This document shows positions 16,027 to 25,110 of a DNA stretch of 64,000 nucleotides, in pieces. This stretch comes from Nitrospirillum amazonense (lineage in GTDB: Bacteria > Pseudomonadota > Alphaproteobacteria > Azospirillales > Azospirillaceae), in contig NZ_VITV01000012.1 in the NCBI RefSeq assembly GCF_007828035.1, positions 89,431 to 153,430 on the forward strand. Direction: 5' to 3'. Both the position numbers and the translations under genes were made by a program. The number at the start of each line of letters is the position of its first letter. Position 1 is the first letter of the stretch. The notes under the pieces were generated by a model, which was given only the letters and a program-made list of their open reading frames with translations, was not told the DNA's origin and made no database searches.

Positions 16027-17295
16027 ATGGACGACCCCACCACCCTGCTCAGCCGCCTGGCGGTTTCCCTGGCGATCGGGCTGCTGGTGGGGCTGGAACG
16101 GGGATGGCACAGCCGTAGCGGCCAGGAATACCAACGGGCGGTGGGGCTGCGCACCTTCGCCTTGTCCGGCCTGCTGGGGGGCATCGCCGGCGCGCTGACC
16201 TTGGCGCAGCAACCCTACATCCTGGGCCTGGTGTTCCTGGGCTATGCCGCCGCGTTCACCGCCTTCCACTGGCTGGAAGCCAAGGCCGACACCGATCCCA
16301 ACCCGGAGCGCGATCTCAGCATCACCTCAGTCGTGGCGGGATTGGTGACCTTCCTGCTGGGGGCGCTGGCCATCCTGGCCGACGTGCGCGTCGCCATCGC
16401 CGCCGGCGTGGCCGTGACCGGCCTGCTTGCCTTGCGCGACCCCTTGCACCGCTGGGTGGCGGCGCTAAGCGGGGACGAGGTTCGGGCCATCCTCACGCTG
16501 CTGGCCATGTCCTTCCTGCTGTTGCCTGTATTGCCCAACCGGCCGGTGGACCCGTGGGGTGCGCTGAACCCCCATTCCATCTGGCTGCTGGCGGTCATGG
16601 TCGCCGCCATCTCCTTCGGCGGCTATGTCGCGGTCCGTGGCCTGGGCGATCGGTTGGGGGTGTTGATGGCGGCGCTGGCCGGCGGCCTCGCCTCCTCCAC
16701 CGCCACCACGCTGACGCTGGCGCGGCTGGGGCGGATGCATCCCACCTCATCACGGTTGCTGGGCGCCGGGGTGTTGCTGGCCGGGGCCGTGATGATGGCG
16801 CGGGTGGGCGTGCTGGCGATGGTCCTGAACCCCGACCTGCTGAGGCCGTTGGCGCCCCCCTTGGCCAGCGCCGGGCTCGTCCAGGTGGTCGGCGCCGCCG
16901 CCCTGATCGTGCGCAACCGGCACTACCATGTGCCCAAGCTGAACATCGCCAACCCGCTGGAGGTGGGCATGGCCCTGAAGATGGCCGCCTTCATCGCGGC
17001 GGTGGCGCTGGCTAGCCAGTTGTTGGCGCAGTCGATGGGCACCCCGGGGGTGCTGGTCATGGCCGCGCTGTCGGGCGTGGCCGACGTGGACGCCGTCACC
17101 CTATCCATGGCCCATCTGGGCGGGCATGGCCTGACCCTCCAGGTGGCCATGGAGGGCGTGCTGATCGTCACCGCCGTCAACACCGTGACCAAGGCGGTCA
17201 TGGCGGCATGGGTCGGGGGTGCCCGCCTGGGCTTGGTGGTGGGTGGCGTCAGCGCCCTGGCGCTGGCCGCCGGTGCGCTGGCCATGGGCTGGTGA
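16027..17295 (+). CDS. MgtC/SapB and DUF4010 family membrane protein
   Basis: 422 residues and about 11-12 predicted membrane segments. The first 130 residues carry the MgtC/SapB pattern (SLAIGLLVGLERGW, RTFALSGLLGGIAG, SITSVVAGLVTFLLGALA); the rest matches the DUF4010 half (ASSTATTLTLARLGR, ADVDAVTLSMAHL). MgtC proteins modulate Mg2+ homeostasis and ATP synthase in pathogens; the role of the fused DUF4010 form is not established, though transport of an anion or metal has been proposed. Located 48 bases after the flavodoxin gene and convergent with the aldo/keto reductase. Confidence 0.9.
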   Translation: MDDPTTLLSRLAVSLAIGLLVGLERGWHSRSGQEYQRAVGLRTFALSGLLGGIAGALTLAQQPYILGLVFLGYAAAFTAFHWLEAKADTDPNPERDLSITSVVAGLVTFLLGALAILADVRVAIAAGVAVTGLLALRDPLHRWVAALSGDEVRAILTLLAMSFLLLPVLPNRPVDPWGALNPHSIWLLAVMVAAISFGGYVAVRGLGDRLGVLMAALAGGLASSTATTLTLARLGRMHPTSSRLLGAGVLLAGAVMMARVGVLAMVLNPDLLRPLAPPLASAGLVQVVGAAALIVRNRHYHVPKLNIANPLEVGMALKMAAFIAAVALASQLLAQSMGTPGVLVMAALSGVADVDAVTLSMAHLGGHGLTLQVAMEGVLIVTAVNTVTKAVMAAWVGGARLGLVVGGVSALALAAGALAMGW

Positions 17296-17297
17296 AG

Positions 17298-17323
17298 AAG
17301 GGGCGACCGCCAGAGCGCCCCTT
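17298..17323. terminator. Bidirectional hairpin between convergent genes
   Basis: AAGGGGCG (17298-17305) pairs with CGCCCCTT (17316-17323), loop 10 bases. It starts 2 bases after the MgtC/DUF4010 stop and ends 14 bases before the reductase stop at 17338. Confidence 0.6.
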
Positions 17324-17337
17324 CCCGGGACCGCGCC

Positions 17338-18369
<1,032 letters not shown>

Positions 18370-18509
18370 GGTGTTTTCCTCATGGGTCCATATGGCGCGC
18401 CGTAAACGGCCCCCTGCCTGGGACCGCCGGTGCCGGCAGTTGAGCGTATGAGGATGCGAAAGGGGAAGCGTTTTCGTAGGGGCGGGAGGTTCGCAACGAC
18501 GCGGGACCG

Positions 18510-18800
18510 CTATCGATTCAACCGGGCCGGCCATTCACGAGCGGTATGACGAACCGCCAGAATATCCACGCAGGTTTCCGCTATTTGGTAAGCGATGATG
18601 AAATCCGTGCCTGAAATGACCAACTCGCGCGTACCGTTGATGCGGCCGGGGCGCCCTTTTTGAGGATGAGAACCCAACCCTTGCGCCTGCGCGCGGAGCG
18701 ACTTGACCAGCTTGAGCGCGGCCGCTGAATTGAACTGGCTCAGGTAATCGTGGATATCCACCAAGTTTCGTGTCGCCGGCCTGGTCCACCGCACCTTCAT
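18510..18800 (-). CDS. ParE/RelE-family toxin
   Basis: 96 residues, ParE fold of the RelE/ParE superfamily: MKVRWTRPATRNLVDIHDYL at the start, HPQKGRPGRINGTREL in the middle and VDILAVRHTAREWP at the end (the R-H-x-x-R-xW pattern typical of ParE). ParE toxins inhibit gyrase, RelE toxins cut mRNA on ribosomes; sequence favours ParE-like. It overlaps the upstream antitoxin by 4 bases (ATGA), the usual arrangement. The module sits in the block inserted between rlmH and gpmI. Confidence 0.92.
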   Translation of the reverse strand: MKVRWTRPATRNLVDIHDYLSQFNSAAALKLVKSLRAQAQGLGSHPQKGRPGRINGTRELVISGTDFIIAYQIAETCVDILAVRHTAREWPARLNR

Positions 18801-19045
18801 CGATCAGCTGCCGCCTCGAATTTTTCAAACAAGGCATCCATCTCGGCATCCGTGACGAAGTCGCCAGCCGCCGCCGCCGCCAGTCCCGCTTGCACTTGGG
18901 TAGCCCACCGACGCTCTTCGGCGAGATAACGCTCGATGGCCTCGTTGACCACGAAATTGCGCGACCGGTTCTGCGCCTCGGCCAGCTTGTCCAGCTCCGC
19001 CAGGGTGGCGGGTTCGGTCCGGATGGAGAAGTTTTGGGTGGCCAT
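18797..19045 (-). CDS. Ribbon-helix-helix antitoxin (ParD/CopG type)
   Basis: 82 residues, starting MATQNFSIRTEPATLAELDK. The N-terminal 45 residues form a ribbon-helix-helix DNA-binding domain (NRSRNFVVNEAIERYLAEE), and the acidic C-terminal tail (FVTDAEMDALFEKFEAA) would wrap the toxin. GAGGG lies 9 bases before the ATG at 19045; a GTG at 19051 is an alternative. Expected to autorepress the operon. TGATTAC...TGTAATCA at 19077-19094 just upstream is a near-palindrome (GATTACGTTGTAATC) and a plausible operator. Confidence 0.9.
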   Translation of the reverse strand: MATQNFSIRTEPATLAELDKLAEAQNRSRNFVVNEAIERYLAEERRWATQVQAGLAAAAAGDFVTDAEMDALFEKFEAAADR

Positions 19046-19078
19046 GTCCACACCCTCAAGCCGTGACGATTACAGGTG

Positions 19079-19093
19079 ATTACGTTGTAATCA
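19079..19093. promoter_or_regulatory. Palindrome upstream of the antitoxin (candidate operator)
   Basis: GATTAC (19079-19084) and GTAATC (19088-19093) are exact inverted half-sites with a 3-base spacer, about 34 bases before the antitoxin ATG. Ribbon-helix-helix antitoxins bind such short dyads, so this is a reasonable autorepression site. Confidence 0.5.
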
Positions 19094-19126
19094 TGTGAAC
19101 CTCAACGCCCCGCCGGTCAAGACCGC

Positions 19127-19633
19127 TCAAGCCTCCTCCTCGAACACCGGGTACGTCCCGAAATCCCGGATGGGGCGCAGCACCACGTTGCTGACGACGC
19201 GGGCGACGCCCATCTCGGCATCGTCGATCCAGCTGTCGGTCAGTTCCTGGTAGGTCTCCAGATCGCGGCAGACCAGCTTGGCGATATAGTCGTAGGGGCC
19301 GCTGACCTCGAAGCACTCGATGACCTCGGGCACCTCGCGCAGGCGGCGCTCGAAGGTGCTGGTGCGGGCACGGCCCTGTTTTTCCAGGGAGATTTGGGCC
19401 AGGACGAAGACGCAGGACTGGATGCGGCGCACGTCCACCTGGGCCTGGTAGCGCACGATGACGCCCTCGCGCTCCAGCCGGCGCACCCGTTCCAGGCAGG
19501 GGCGGGCGGACAGGCCCACCCGTTCCGACAGGGCCTGGTTGGTGACGCGGCCATCGGCCTGCAGTTCCGTCAGGATCTTGATGTCGATGGCGTCGAGCTT
19601 GCGCGGCTTCAAGGCGGGGTCCGGAAAGGCCAA
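19127..19633 (-). CDS. Lrp/AsnC-family transcriptional regulator
   Basis: 168 residues: N-terminal winged helix-turn-helix (KLDAIDIKILTELQADGRVTNQALSERVGLS, recognition helix around ARPCLERVRRLE) and a C-terminal RAM ligand-binding domain (FEVSGPYDYIAKLVCRDLETYQELTDSWI). The first codon of the frame is TTG; no clear ribosome binding site is seen and the start could be a few codons further in. It lies downstream of, and on the same strand as, the DDAH-like and ornithine aminotransferase genes, as regulators of arginine/ornithine catabolism often do; it probably senses arginine or ornithine (inference). Confidence 0.9.
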   Translation of the reverse strand: MAFPDPALKPRKLDAIDIKILTELQADGRVTNQALSERVGLSARPCLERVRRLEREGVIVRYQAQVDVRRIQSCVFVLAQISLEKQGRARTSTFERRLREVPEVIECFEVSGPYDYIAKLVCRDLETYQELTDSWIDDAEMGVARVVSNVVLRPIRDFGTYPVFEEEA

Positions 19634-19673
19634 AGCGAGGACGCCAGCTTAAGCGCCCTCGCCTCCACCCCCC

Positions 19674-19704
19674 AAGGCTTTACTTGCCCAAAGGCTTTAC
19701 TTGG
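19674..19704. repeat. 13-base direct repeat at the DDAH-like gene stop codon
   Basis: AAGGCTTTACTTG occurs at 19674-19686 and 19691-19703. Read on the minus strand, the unit CAAGTAAAGCCTT contains the stop codon TAA of the DDAH-like gene, and the second copy follows directly. Confidence 0.85.
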
Positions 19705-20596
19705 AGGTGCGATCCAACTTCAGGATCAGGCAGAAGGCCGACCCGCCGGACAGGCCGAAGTCGCTGACCGGGGTCTCATGCACGCGGTAGCCGCGCTCCG
19801 TCAGCATGCCGCGCAGGGCGGGGCTGGCGGTGGCCAGCACGATGTCGCGGCCCAGGTTCACGGCGTTTACCGCCAGGGTGCAGGCGTCGGGCTCCGGCGC
19901 CACGATCAGGTTTTCGGCGCCGAAGCGCTCCAGGATGCGAGCGTTGCCCTCGGCGGAGAAGGCGCCGGGGAAGTACAGCACCTCCCCCCCCGTCAGGGGG
20001 CAGAGGCAGGTGTCCATGTGATAGAAGCGCGGGTCGACCAGCTCCAGCGCCTCAACCTCCATGCCGAACAGGTCGCGCACCACGGGCGCGGCCGCCTTGT
20101 CGGAACGTTGGCCATAGCCCAGCCAGAAGGTCCGTCGCACGGGATCCCACACGCAGTCGCCCGCCCCCTCCAGCACCACGCCCTCCGGCATGTCGTGCAC
20201 CTCGGTCAGCAGGCCCCGGTCCTTCAGCGCGTCGAAGGTGCGGCGGAACACCGGCGTCTCGCCCTGGCGCTGGGGATGGCGGAAGGTGGCGACCAGCGCC
20301 TTGCCGTCCAGCACCACGGCGGCGTTGGCGGTGAACACCATATCGGGCAGGCCGGCATGGGGCACCGCGAACTCCAGCTCCACACCCAGGCCGCGCAGGG
20401 TCGCCACCAGCCGCTCCCAGCCGCTGGATGAGCGGGCGCCCAGCAAGGCCCCCTCCTGCTGCCAGCGATCGGGCCGCATCCACGGATTGATGGCGTAGCT
20501 GACCTCGAAATGCTCCGGGGCGCACATCAGGATGCGGCCGCCGGGAAGGGCGTCGGCCACGGCGGAAGCGGCGGCGGTCAGGCGGGTATCGGGCAT
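19697..20596 (-). CDS. Amidinotransferase-superfamily hydrolase (DDAH / arginine-hydrolase-like)
   Basis: 299 residues of the guanidino-group modifying superfamily. Catalytic residues can be placed: acidic residues in DMVFTANAA and LEGAGDC, His193 in FYHMDTCLCPL, and nucleophile Cys289 in SGGSAFCLILKLD at the C-terminus. The N-terminal CAPEHFEVSYAINPWM is shared by a bacterial subgroup next to ornithine aminotransferase genes. Members hydrolyse dimethylarginine to citrulline (DDAH) or arginine to ornithine (ArgZ/AgrE-like dihydrolase). Because the next gene upstream makes an ornithine aminotransferase, a product of ornithine would make a complete short pathway; this is inference. Confidence 0.85.
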   Translation of the reverse strand: MPDTRLTAAASAVADALPGGRILMCAPEHFEVSYAINPWMRPDRWQQEGALLGARSSSGWERLVATLRGLGVELEFAVPHAGLPDMVFTANAAVVLDGKALVATFRHPQRQGETPVFRRTFDALKDRGLLTEVHDMPEGVVLEGAGDCVWDPVRRTFWLGYGQRSDKAAAPVVRDLFGMEVEALELVDPRFYHMDTCLCPLTGGEVLYFPGAFSAEGNARILERFGAENLIVAPEPDACTLAVNAVNLGRDIVLATASPALRGMLTERGYRVHETPVSDFGLSGGSAFCLILKLDRTSK

Positions 20597-20650
20597 GGAT
20601 TGGGATTCCCCGGGATGTTGTTGTCGGTTGATGTCAGGCCAAAATGGGCG

Positions 20651-21889
20651 TCAGGCCAGCGCCGCCAGGGTCTCGGCCAGGCGGTCCACCGCCCAGTCCA
20701 GATCCTCCGGCGCGATCATCAGCGGCGGCGCCAGGCGCACCACCGTGTCGTGGGTTTCCTTGGACAGGACGCCGCGGCGCATCCAGTCCTCCACCACCTG
20801 GCGGGCGGTGGCGCGGGCGGGGTCGATCTCCAGGCCCACCCACAGGCCGATGCCGCGGATGTCGCGGATGAGCGGGCTGTTCAGCCCGCGCAGGCGGTCC
20901 ATCAGATGGGCGCCCAGCTCCGCGCTGCGCTGGACCAGGCCTTCCTCCTCGATCACCGCCAGGGCCTCCAGACCCACGGCGGCGGCCAGCGGGTTGCCGC
21001 CGAAGGTGGAGCCGTGGCTGCCGGGATCGAACACGTCGATGACGTCGCGGCGGGCGACGAAGGCGGAGACGGGCAGCACGCCGCCGCCCAGCGCCTTGCC
21101 CAGGCACAGGCCATCCGGCTTGATGCCTTCATGCTGGTGGGCGAACCAGCGGCCGGTACGGCCCAGGCCGGACTGGATCTCATCCAGGATCATCAGGATG
21201 CCGGCCCGGTCGCAGGCGTCGCGCACACCCTTGAGATAGCCGGCCGGCGGCAGGACGATGCCGGCCTCGCCCTGGATGGGCTCCAGCAGCACGGCCGCCG
21301 TGTTGGGCCCGATGGCCGCCGCCAGGGCGTCCAGGTCACCGAAGGGCACGACGCGGAAGCCGGGTGTGTAGGGGCCGAAGCCCTCACGATAGGCCTCTTC
21401 GGAGGAGAAGCTGATGATGGTGGTGGTGCGGCCGTGGAAATTGCCGCTGGCCACGATGATCTCCGCCTGGTTGGCGGAAATGCCGCGATGGCGGTAGCCC
21501 CAGCGGCGGGCGGCCTTCACCGCCGTCTCCACCGCCTCCGCCCCGCTGTTCATGGGGCAGGCGCCATCCAGGCCGGTCAGGGCGCACAGGCGCTCCAGGA
21601 AGGGACCCAGCCTGTCGGTGTGGAAGGCGCGGGAGACGACCGCCACCTTGGACGCCTGCTCGGTCAGGGCCTTCAAGATGCGGGGGTGGCTGTGGCCGAC
21701 GTTGACGGCGGAATAGGCGCTCATCATGTCCAGGTAGCGGCGGCCGGCGTCGTCGTGCACCCAAGCGCCCTGGGCACGGGTGATGACCACGGGCAGCGGC
21801 TTGTAGGTGTGGGCGCACCACCGGTCCTCCAGGGCGATGGCCCCCGGGGACGAGGCATTGGCGATGTCGCCGTTCAGCCGCTGGTCCAT
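20651..21889 (-). CDS. rocD: Ornithine--oxo-acid aminotransferase
   Basis: PLP enzyme converting ornithine and 2-oxoglutarate to glutamate 5-semialdehyde and glutamate. 412 residues from the ATG at 21889, preceded by GGAGGA at the right distance; the longer frame to 21934 is not needed. Class III aminotransferase motifs: LDMMSAYSAVNVGHSHP, GVETAVKAAR-like AEAVETAVKAARRW, Asp in ILDEIQSGLGRTG, and the Schiff-base Lys in LCLGKALGGGVLPVSA. First gene of a three-gene minus-strand set (rocD, DDAH-like, Lrp). Its product is also an intermediate made by proA 7 kb away. Confidence 0.94.
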   Translation of the reverse strand: MDQRLNGDIANASSPGAIALEDRWCAHTYKPLPVVITRAQGAWVHDDAGRRYLDMMSAYSAVNVGHSHPRILKALTEQASKVAVVSRAFHTDRLGPFLERLCALTGLDGACPMNSGAEAVETAVKAARRWGYRHRGISANQAEIIVASGNFHGRTTTIISFSSEEAYREGFGPYTPGFRVVPFGDLDALAAAIGPNTAAVLLEPIQGEAGIVLPPAGYLKGVRDACDRAGILMILDEIQSGLGRTGRWFAHQHEGIKPDGLCLGKALGGGVLPVSAFVARRDVIDVFDPGSHGSTFGGNPLAAAVGLEALAVIEEEGLVQRSAELGAHLMDRLRGLNSPLIRDIRGIGLWVGLEIDPARATARQVVEDWMRRGVLSKETHDTVVRLAPPLMIAPEDLDWAVDRLAETLAALA

Positions 21890-22197
21890 GATGTCCTCCA
21901 CCTTATCCCGGTCTCGTTGCTTGGATGGTGGCATGGGCGGGGCAGCCGAAACGGTCGAAGTTCGCGAGTGGCGCGACAGAACCGGGCAGCGGGTGGTGCG
22001 CCCGGCACACCGTTTCTGTCCTGCCGCCTTTGCGCCGGAGGCATGGGAAAGGGGCGGGACGAGCGAACCGCTGGCGCCTATAACGGTTTATCAGGTCGGA
22101 AATTCGGATGCGCCGCTTGCCATCGCGCGCGGAAATCCCGATTTTCCCAATAGGTTCGCACCTCCTACCCCCCACCAGGATCAGGGAACAGACAGCC
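21890..22197. other. 308-base divergent intergenic region rocD/gpmI
   Basis: Holds the promoters of rocD (-) and gpmI (+). An imperfect hairpin spans 21976-22019 (ACAGAA..CCGGGC against GCCCGG..TTTCTGT). No gene supported. The rocD ribosome binding site is at 21890-21900 (read on the minus strand GGTGGAGGA). Confidence 0.5.
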
Positions 22198-23775
22198 ATG
22201 GCCGCCACCGACAAGACCAGCAAAGCCCCCCGCCCCGTGGTGCTGTGCATCATGGACGGTTGGGGCTATCGGGAAGAGGTGGCGGACAATGCCGTCGCCC
22301 AGGGCAACACCCCCAACTACGACCGCCTGTGGAAGGAGTGCCCACACGGCCTGCTGTCTGCCAGCGAGGAGGATGTGGGCCTGCCCGCCGGCCAGATGGG
22401 CAATTCCGAGGTGGGGCACATGAACCTGGGCGCCGGCCGCGTGGTGTTCCAGGATCTGCCCATGATCGACCGCGCCATCGCCCAGGGCGAGTTCGAAACC
22501 AACGGGGCGCTGACCGCCTTCAAGGCCGCCCTGAAGAAGTCCGGCGGCACCGCGCACATCCTGGGCCTGGCCTCCCCCGGCGGGGTGCACAGCCACCAGG
22601 ACCATATGGTCGCCCTGGCCCGCACCCTGGCCCAGGCCGGCATCCCCGTCGCCCTGCACGCCTTCACCGACGGCCGCGATGTGCCGCCGCAGAGCGCCCT
22701 GGAGCAATTGGCCGCCATCGAGGCCGGGCTGAAGGATGCCCCCGGCGCCAAAATCGCCACGGTGGACGGCCGCTACTACGCCATGGACCGCGACAAGCGC
22801 TGGGACCGGGTGGAAAAGGCCTACCGCGCCCTGGTGTCGGCCGTGGGCGAGAGGGCCGACAGCGCCGAGGCGGCGGTCAAGCAGAGCTATGACGCCGACA
22901 AGCATGACGAATTCATCCTGCCCACCGTCATCGGCGACTATGCCGGCATGAAGGACGGCGACGGCGTGCTGATGGCCAATTTCCGCGCCGACCGCGCCCG
23001 CGAAATCCTGTCCGCCCTGGTGGAGCCGGAGTTCAGCGGATTCGATCGCGGCACGCCGGTGAAATTCGCCGCCCAGCTGGGCATGGTGGAATACTCCTCC
23101 ACCCTGGCGAAATACCTGCCAGCCATCTTCCCGCCCAAGGAGATCCGCCATACCCTAGGCGAGATCGTGTCGCAGAAGGGCCTGAAGCAGCTGCGCATTG
23201 CCGAGACGGAGAAGTACCCGCACGTCACCTTCTTCTTCAACGGCGGCGAGGAAAAGGTCTACAAGGGGGAGGAGCGCATCCTGATCCCCTCGCCCAAGGT
23301 GGCCACCTACGACCTGCAGCCGGAAATGTCGGCCGATGAGCTGACGGACAAGCTGGTGGCGGCGGTGGACAGCGGCGCCTTCGACCTGGTGGTGGTCAAC
23401 TACGCCAACCCGGACATGGTCGGCCATTCCGGCATCCTGGCCGCCGCCGTCAAGGCGGTGGAGGCGGTGGATCGCAGCATCGGCCGGCTGGAGGCCGCGG
23501 TGAAGCGCCAGGGCGGCGCCCTGCTGATCACCGCCGACCACGGCAATTGCGAGCTGATGAAGGACCCGGAGACGGGCGGCCCGCACACCGCCCATACCCT
23601 GGACCTGGTGCCCGCCATCCTGGTGAACGCCCCGGCGGACGTGGTGCGGCTGGAGCGGGGCAAGCTGGCCGACGTGGCCCCCACCCTGCTAGAGCTGATG
23701 GGCCTGCCCCAGCCGGAGGAGATGACGGGCCATTCCCTGCTGGTCCGCGACGCGGCGCGCGCGGCGGCCGAGTAA
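22198..23775 (+). CDS. gpmI: 2,3-bisphosphoglycerate-independent phosphoglycerate mutase
   Basis: Interconverts 3- and 2-phosphoglycerate in glycolysis, manganese-dependent. 525 residues from ATG 22198; family 510-525. Alkaline-phosphatase-fold motifs: Asp20 in CIMDGWGYR, phosphorylated Ser70 in MGNSEVGHMNLGAGR, FTDGRDVPPQSA, FNFRADRAR-like NFRADRARE and the metal-binding YANPDMVGHSG and ITADHGNCE. The open frame begins upstream at 22108 but the conserved N-terminus starts here. First gene of gpmI-envC-ctpA-deacetylase, a frequent alphaproteobacterial order. Confidence 0.97.
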   Translation: MAATDKTSKAPRPVVLCIMDGWGYREEVADNAVAQGNTPNYDRLWKECPHGLLSASEEDVGLPAGQMGNSEVGHMNLGAGRVVFQDLPMIDRAIAQGEFETNGALTAFKAALKKSGGTAHILGLASPGGVHSHQDHMVALARTLAQAGIPVALHAFTDGRDVPPQSALEQLAAIEAGLKDAPGAKIATVDGRYYAMDRDKRWDRVEKAYRALVSAVGERADSAEAAVKQSYDADKHDEFILPTVIGDYAGMKDGDGVLMANFRADRAREILSALVEPEFSGFDRGTPVKFAAQLGMVEYSSTLAKYLPAIFPPKEIRHTLGEIVSQKGLKQLRIAETEKYPHVTFFFNGGEEKVYKGEERILIPSPKVATYDLQPEMSADELTDKLVAAVDSGAFDLVVVNYANPDMVGHSGILAAAVKAVEAVDRSIGRLEAAVKRQGGALLITADHGNCELMKDPETGGPHTAHTLDLVPAILVNAPADVVRLERGKLADVAPTLLELMGLPQPEEMTGHSLLVRDAARAAAE

Positions 23776-23804
23776 GCCCACACCCGAGTGAGCGCAGCCC
23801 CGGC

Positions 23805-25109
23805 GTGATCCCGCACAAGGCCCCGTTCCGACTGTTCCCCCTGGCGCTGGCCCTGCTGGCACCGGGATCGGTGTGGGCTGAGCACGCCCCGCCGGTGGTG
23901 CTGACGCCCGTCGCGCAGACGACGGCCTCGCAAGGCGTCCCCCGCGACGCCCAGCGCCAGCTGGACAAGGTGGAAAAGGACCTGAAGGCCGACCAGGCCC
24001 GCAAGGCCGAGTTGGACGCCAAGAACGACGCCCTGGAACGCGAGTTGGCCGACCTGCGCGCCAAGTCCGTGGCCGTGGCGGAGGACCAGCGCCGCCAGGA
24101 CGACGCCCTGCGCGCGGTGGAGCAGTCGCTGGCCGGACTGGCGGCCAACGAGCAGGAGCAGGTGGCCCGCATCGACGCCGACCGCGCCGCCCTGGCCGAG
24201 CTGCTGGGCGCCCTGCAGCGCCTGTCCCGCCTGCCGCCGGAGGCCATGGTGGCCCGGCCGGAGGCACCGGGCGAGATGGTGAAGAGCGCCCTGCTGCTGC
24301 GCGAGGCCATTCCCCAGCTGAAGAAACGGGCCGACGCCCTGGCCGTGCAGTTGCGCGACCTGGCCGCCCTGCGCCAGAAGCTGGCGGACAAGCGCGCCCA
24401 GGCCCTGGCGGCGAAGAAGGACCTGGAAAAGCGCGAGGGGGAGTTGCGCGACCTGGTGTCGCGCCGCGAGGCCCTGTCGCAGGCCAACGACGCCGAGCTG
24501 CAGGACGTGGCCGGCCACATGGCGGTGTTGACTGCCCAGGCCGGCGACCTGCGCGACCTGGTGGAAAAGCTGGAGGCGGAGCGCAAGGCCGCCGCCGAAC
24601 GCGCCCGCCAGGCGGAGGCGCAGAAGCGCCAGCTGGCCGAGGAGGCGCGGCAGAAAAAGGCGCAGGAGCGGCTGGCCGCCATGGGCCGCACGCCCAAGGA
24701 CGTGCCGGGCGGTACGGCGCTGGGTGGCATGACCCTGCCGGTGGCGGGCCCCGTGGCCCAGCGCTATGGCGAGCAGGACGCCGTGGGTACCACCAGCCGC
24801 GGTGTCCGCATCAGCGCCCGCGCCGGGTCGCCGGTGGTGGCGCCGTATGAGGGGTCGGTGGTCTTCGCCGGACCCTTCAAGGGATATGGCCTTATCTTGA
24901 TCGTCGAGCACCCCAATGGCTATCATAGCCTGATCGCGGGATTGGGTCGGATCGATACGCGGGTGGGACAACGTGTGTTGACCGGCGAGCCCATGGGCGC
25001 CATGGCCAGCGACGGAACCCCCACATTGTATTTCGAGTTGCGGCGGGGTGGTCAGCCGATCAATCCCCTGCGCGGCTTCGCGGGCACCGAGGGTAAAGGA
25101 CAAGGGTGA
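23805..25109 (+). CDS. envC: EnvC-like murein hydrolase activator (degenerate LytM)
   Basis: 434 residues from the GTG at 23805: signal peptide (FRLFPLALALLAPGSVWA), a long coiled coil (about residues 45-270, Ala/Glu/Lys/Arg-rich), and a C-terminal LytM/M23 domain. The zinc ligands of active M23 peptidases are lost: HxxxD is replaced in TTSRGVRIS, and the final HxH is LYFELRR, exactly the pattern of E. coli EnvC, which activates the amidases AmiA/B at the septum rather than cutting peptidoglycan itself. Stop is 1 base before the ctpA start, so the pair is translationally linked. The frame extends far upstream inside gpmI, but that part is out of phase with it and not conserved. Confidence 0.92.
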   Translation: MIPHKAPFRLFPLALALLAPGSVWAEHAPPVVLTPVAQTTASQGVPRDAQRQLDKVEKDLKADQARKAELDAKNDALERELADLRAKSVAVAEDQRRQDDALRAVEQSLAGLAANEQEQVARIDADRAALAELLGALQRLSRLPPEAMVARPEAPGEMVKSALLLREAIPQLKKRADALAVQLRDLAALRQKLADKRAQALAAKKDLEKREGELRDLVSRREALSQANDAELQDVAGHMAVLTAQAGDLRDLVEKLEAERKAAAERARQAEAQKRQLAEEARQKKAQERLAAMGRTPKDVPGGTALGGMTLPVAGPVAQRYGEQDAVGTTSRGVRISARAGSPVVAPYEGSVVFAGPFKGYGLILIVEHPNGYHSLIAGLGRIDTRVGQRVLTGEPMGAMASDGTPTLYFELRRGGQPINPLRGFAGTEGKGQG

Positions 25110-25110
25110 G

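Noticed and set aside
23400..25103. A 567-codon minus-strand open frame
   Set aside because: Mirror of the envC coiled coil; no recognisable domain, and envC has clear features on the other strand.
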